Source of the DNA: CAWACP01 sp963780655
GTDB taxonomy: Bacteria > Acidobacteriota > Terriglobia > Bryobacterales > Bryobacteraceae
Assembly: GCA_963780655.1 (NCBI GenBank)
Contig: CAWACP010000003.1
Span: 1,798,001 to 1,862,000 of the forward strand
Direction of reading: 5' to 3'
Length of the DNA stretch: 64,000 bases
This document shows positions 61,689 to 64,000 of this stretch, piece by piece. Positions within the stretch are counted from its first letter, which is position 1; every line of letters begins with the position of its first letter. The position numbers and the translations under genes were made by a program. Below the pieces are notes generated by a model. That model saw only the letters and a list, made by a program, of their open reading frames with translations, was not told the origin of the DNA and did not search any database.

Positions 61689-63767
61689 ATGACACGCCTG
61701 AAGGTGCTGCTGCTTTTCGTATTCGGGGCCGTTCCGTTTTTCGCACAGACAGATCCGCCCACCCGGGTTGCCAGACTCGGCTTTCTGGACGGCTCAGTCT
61801 CGTTCCAGCCTGCGGGCATTGACGACTGGGAGCCCGCCAATCCGAACCGCCCCATGACCACGGGCGACCAGATCTGGGTGGACCAGGATTCTCACGCCGA
61901 GATGCATGTGGGCTCCACTGCGTTCCGGCTCGGCCCCCAGAGCGCGTTTCAGTTTCTGAACCTCGACGACCAGATGGAGCAGATCAGCCTGCCCGCGGGC
62001 ACGCTGAATCTGCACGTCCGTTATCTGGATGAGAACCAGATGATCGAGGTGGACACGCCCAATCTCGCCATCTCCGTGCTGCGCCCCGGCGATTATCGAA
62101 TCGACGCCCAGCCGGATTCGCAGGCGACGGTGGTCACTGTCCGCGAAGGGCAGGTGGAAGGTACAGGAGGCGGCCAGGCGTTCAGCTTGTGGCGAGGCCA
62201 GCAGGCCGTGGTGAACGGCGATCAGTCGTCCATCGGCTACAACGTGTACATGGCGCCGGACATGGATGAATGGGACAACTGGTGCAGGAACCGCGAGGAT
62301 CGTGAAGAACACGCGCCGGCGCTGCGCTACGTTCCGGCTGAAATGACTGGCTATGGCGACCTCGACGACCATGGCGACTGGCAGTCGAGCCCGTATGGCG
62401 AGGTCTGGATTCCGCGCGATGCGCCCGACGGATGGGCCCCCTACCATAACGGACACTGGGCTTGGATCGATCCGTGGGGCTGGACGTGGGTTGACGACGC
62501 CGCATGGGGATTCGCGCCGTTCCACTACGGACGGTGGACGTATTGGGGCAACCGGTGGGCATGGATTCCGGGACCCGTCGCCGCGCGGCCGGTCTATGCG
62601 CCGGCCATGGTCGCCTGGATTGGCGGAGATCGGTTCGGGGTGGCGCTCTCGTTCGGTTCGCCTTCCATCTCGTGGGTGCCGCTGGGCCCGAGGGAGGTCT
62701 ACGCGCCGCCCTATGCCGTCAGCCAGGCCTACATAACGAGGGTGAACACCAGCAACACGGTGATCAACAACGTCAACGTGACGAATGTCTACAGCGTGAC
62801 CAACGTTCACTACGTCAACATGCGCGCGCCGAACGCGGTAGTGGCAATGCCCGCGCAGGCGATGGCATCGGCCCAGCCGGTGAACCGTATGGGGAGACCC
62901 GTTCCTGCTGCCGCACTGGCTTCCGTGCAGGTGATACGGACCGCTCCGGTTGCGCCGCAGCGGGCCGCGGTGATCGGCAGGTCCACGCCGCAGGCAAGCG
63001 TGGCCAGGCCGCCGGCCGCAGTGGTCAGCCGGCCCATCGTCGCCAAGACGACTCCTCCACCTCCGCCGCCCGCGTTTGCGGCCCGGCAGCAGGCATTGCA
63101 GCGCAACCCCGGCGTGCCCCTGACCCATCAGGATCTGCAACAGATTCGGCAGGCCGCTCCGCCGCCGCGGCAGGCTGTGGTGGTGCGACAGGCGCCGGCT
63201 GCGCAGGTGGTTCAGCCGAAGGTGTCGGCGCAACCGGCTCCTCCGCGCAATACGATGATGATGCGCGGCGCGCCGCCTGCAGGTGCTCCGCAGCAGGGGA
63301 ACAGGCCGCCGAATCCGCAGCAGGGATATCGTCCTCCGCCGCCGGTGAACGCGGCGCAGCCGGTGAACCCGCAACAGCCTGGATACAAGGCGCCGACACC
63401 GCCGAATCGCCCGGCCATCGAACCGGTGAAGCCGGTGAACGCCGCGCCGCCGCAGCAGCCGGCGTATCGGCCGCCGCCGAACCGTGAGATCGAGCCGGTC
63501 AAGCCGGTGAACGAAGCGCCGCCGCCTCAGCCTGCGTATCGGCCGCCACCCAGGCGTGAGGTCGAGCCGGTGAAGCCCGTGAACGAAGCTCCGCCACAGC
63601 AGCCGGTGTACCGGCCGCCGACGAACCGCGAGGCAGAGCCGGTGAAGCCGGTGAACGCGCCGCCGCCTCAGCCCGGATATCGTCCACCGCCTCCGGCCAC
63701 AAAGGAAACCGCGCCGCCCCCGAAGAAGAAGCCGCCGGAGAAATCGACGGAGAAAGAGGCAAAGTAA
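61689..63767 (+). CDS. FecR/DUF6600-like secreted protein with proline-rich repeats
   Basis: This 692-residue protein has a signal peptide (VLLLFVFGAVPFFAQ) preceded by a strong AGGAGG ribosome site 7 bases before ATG 61689. A FecR-like beta domain (VSFQPAGIDDWEPAN...TTGDQIWVDQDSHAEM...GDYRID) is followed by a tryptophan/tyrosine-rich segment (GEVWIPRDAPDGWAPYHNGHWAWIDPWGWTWVDD) of the DUF6600 type. The last about 250 residues are Pro/Gln/Val rich and end with four repeats of about 24 residues, EPVKPVNxAPPxQPxYRPP. It is probably surface exposed and binds wall or polymer; the role is unknown. Confidence 0.8.
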   Translation: MTRLKVLLLFVFGAVPFFAQTDPPTRVARLGFLDGSVSFQPAGIDDWEPANPNRPMTTGDQIWVDQDSHAEMHVGSTAFRLGPQSAFQFLNLDDQMEQISLPAGTLNLHVRYLDENQMIEVDTPNLAISVLRPGDYRIDAQPDSQATVVTVREGQVEGTGGGQAFSLWRGQQAVVNGDQSSIGYNVYMAPDMDEWDNWCRNREDREEHAPALRYVPAEMTGYGDLDDHGDWQSSPYGEVWIPRDAPDGWAPYHNGHWAWIDPWGWTWVDDAAWGFAPFHYGRWTYWGNRWAWIPGPVAARPVYAPAMVAWIGGDRFGVALSFGSPSISWVPLGPREVYAPPYAVSQAYITRVNTSNTVINNVNVTNVYSVTNVHYVNMRAPNAVVAMPAQAMASAQPVNRMGRPVPAAALASVQVIRTAPVAPQRAAVIGRSTPQASVARPPAAVVSRPIVAKTTPPPPPPAFAARQQALQRNPGVPLTHQDLQQIRQAAPPPRQAVVVRQAPAAQVVQPKVSAQPAPPRNTMMMRGAPPAGAPQQGNRPPNPQQGYRPPPPVNAAQPVNPQQPGYKAPTPPNRPAIEPVKPVNAAPPQQPAYRPPPNREIEPVKPVNEAPPPQPAYRPPPRREVEPVKPVNEAPPQQPVYRPPTNREAEPVKPVNAPPPQPGYRPPPPATKETAPPPKKKPPEKSTEKEAK

Positions 63768-63812
63768 GCGCGCAATTGGTCGGCGGGGCTGTGCGGCAAC
63801 CGCGAAGAGCAG

Positions 63813-63846
63813 AAAAGCCCCGATCCCTTTCGGGACCGGGGCTTTT
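63813..63846. terminator. Bidirectional rho-independent terminator
   Basis: AAAAGCCCCG and CGGGGCTTTT flank an inner TCCC-TTTC-GGGA hairpin. The A tract on one side and T tract on the other make it active in both directions. It ends the FecR-like gene from the left and the rRNA operon from the right. Confidence 0.92.
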
Positions 63847-63856
63847 CTTGTTTAAT

Positions 63857-63972
<116 letters not shown>

Positions 63973-64000
63973 ACTCGTGGTCAGAGGCAGGGGCCTCTGA

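Overview
The window is GC-rich, about 60-65% by eye, and most likely comes from an Acidobacteriota chromosome of the Bryobacterales/Solibacter type. The pointers are an orphan MacB-like permease of the 'acidobacterial duplicated orphan permease' class (55124-57589), a secreted protein with the Solibacter-type C-terminal domain (29752-31938), a winged-helix/transmembrane regulator typical of the phylum (4222-5454), many secreted hydrolases and Gfo/Idh/MocA enzymes with Tat-like signals, and dense families of intergenic palindromes. No database search was possible, so family assignments rest on motifs read from the translations.

Layout. 1-11 kb: a partial acyltransferase, a PQQ dehydrogenase with a haem c site, a KirBac-like K+ channel, a NIPSNAP/regulator pair, a type-B carboxylesterase, a GH3 beta-glucosidase, a quinone-reductase-like MDR enzyme and a decayed GH3 fragment. 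11-22.7 kb: a very large hybrid histidine kinase, a 3D-domain protein, a nucleotidyltransferase / glycosyltransferase / HprK-like kinase group, a membrane protein with a TPR partner, and a Gfo/Idh/MocA oxidoreductase with a C-terminal frameshift. 22.8-24.3 kb: a complete IS4-family element. 24.4-33 kb: PBP1A, a lower-GC two-gene cassette (AAA ATPase-TOPRIM plus HEPN-like protein), a clan-A glycosidase-like protein and a CHAD protein. 33-39.3 kb: the phosphate operon porin-pstSCAB-phoU, on the minus strand. 39.4-42.8 kb: a glycosyltransferase, then an HDOD / small Tat-like / AhpD-like operon whose last gene appears to encode selenocysteine at an in-frame TGA. 42.9-47.2 kb: an MFS transporter and a second large hybrid kinase. 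47.2-64 kb: a MITE inside a palindrome, an aldo/keto reductase, an M13 metallopeptidase, a methyltransferase, a histidine kinase, a small dihaem lipoprotein, an ankyrin protein, the orphan permease, a divergent GT2/methyltransferase group, an M28 peptidase, a FecR/DUF6600-like protein, a terminator, and a 5S rRNA on the minus strand. The rest of the rRNA operon should lie beyond the right edge.

Most interesting points. (1) A TGA replaces the second redox cysteine of an AhpD-like CxxC motif and is followed by a hairpin that fits the bacterial SECIS rules. (2) A low-GC ATPase-TOPRIM gene, translationally coupled to a protein with an R-x4-H HEPN signature, looks like an anti-phage module related to PARIS. 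(3) Two IS4-type insertions, one autonomous and one MITE, each sit inside a different intergenic palindrome with clear 11-bp and 10-bp target duplications. (4) The palindromic repeats supply the stop codons of several genes.
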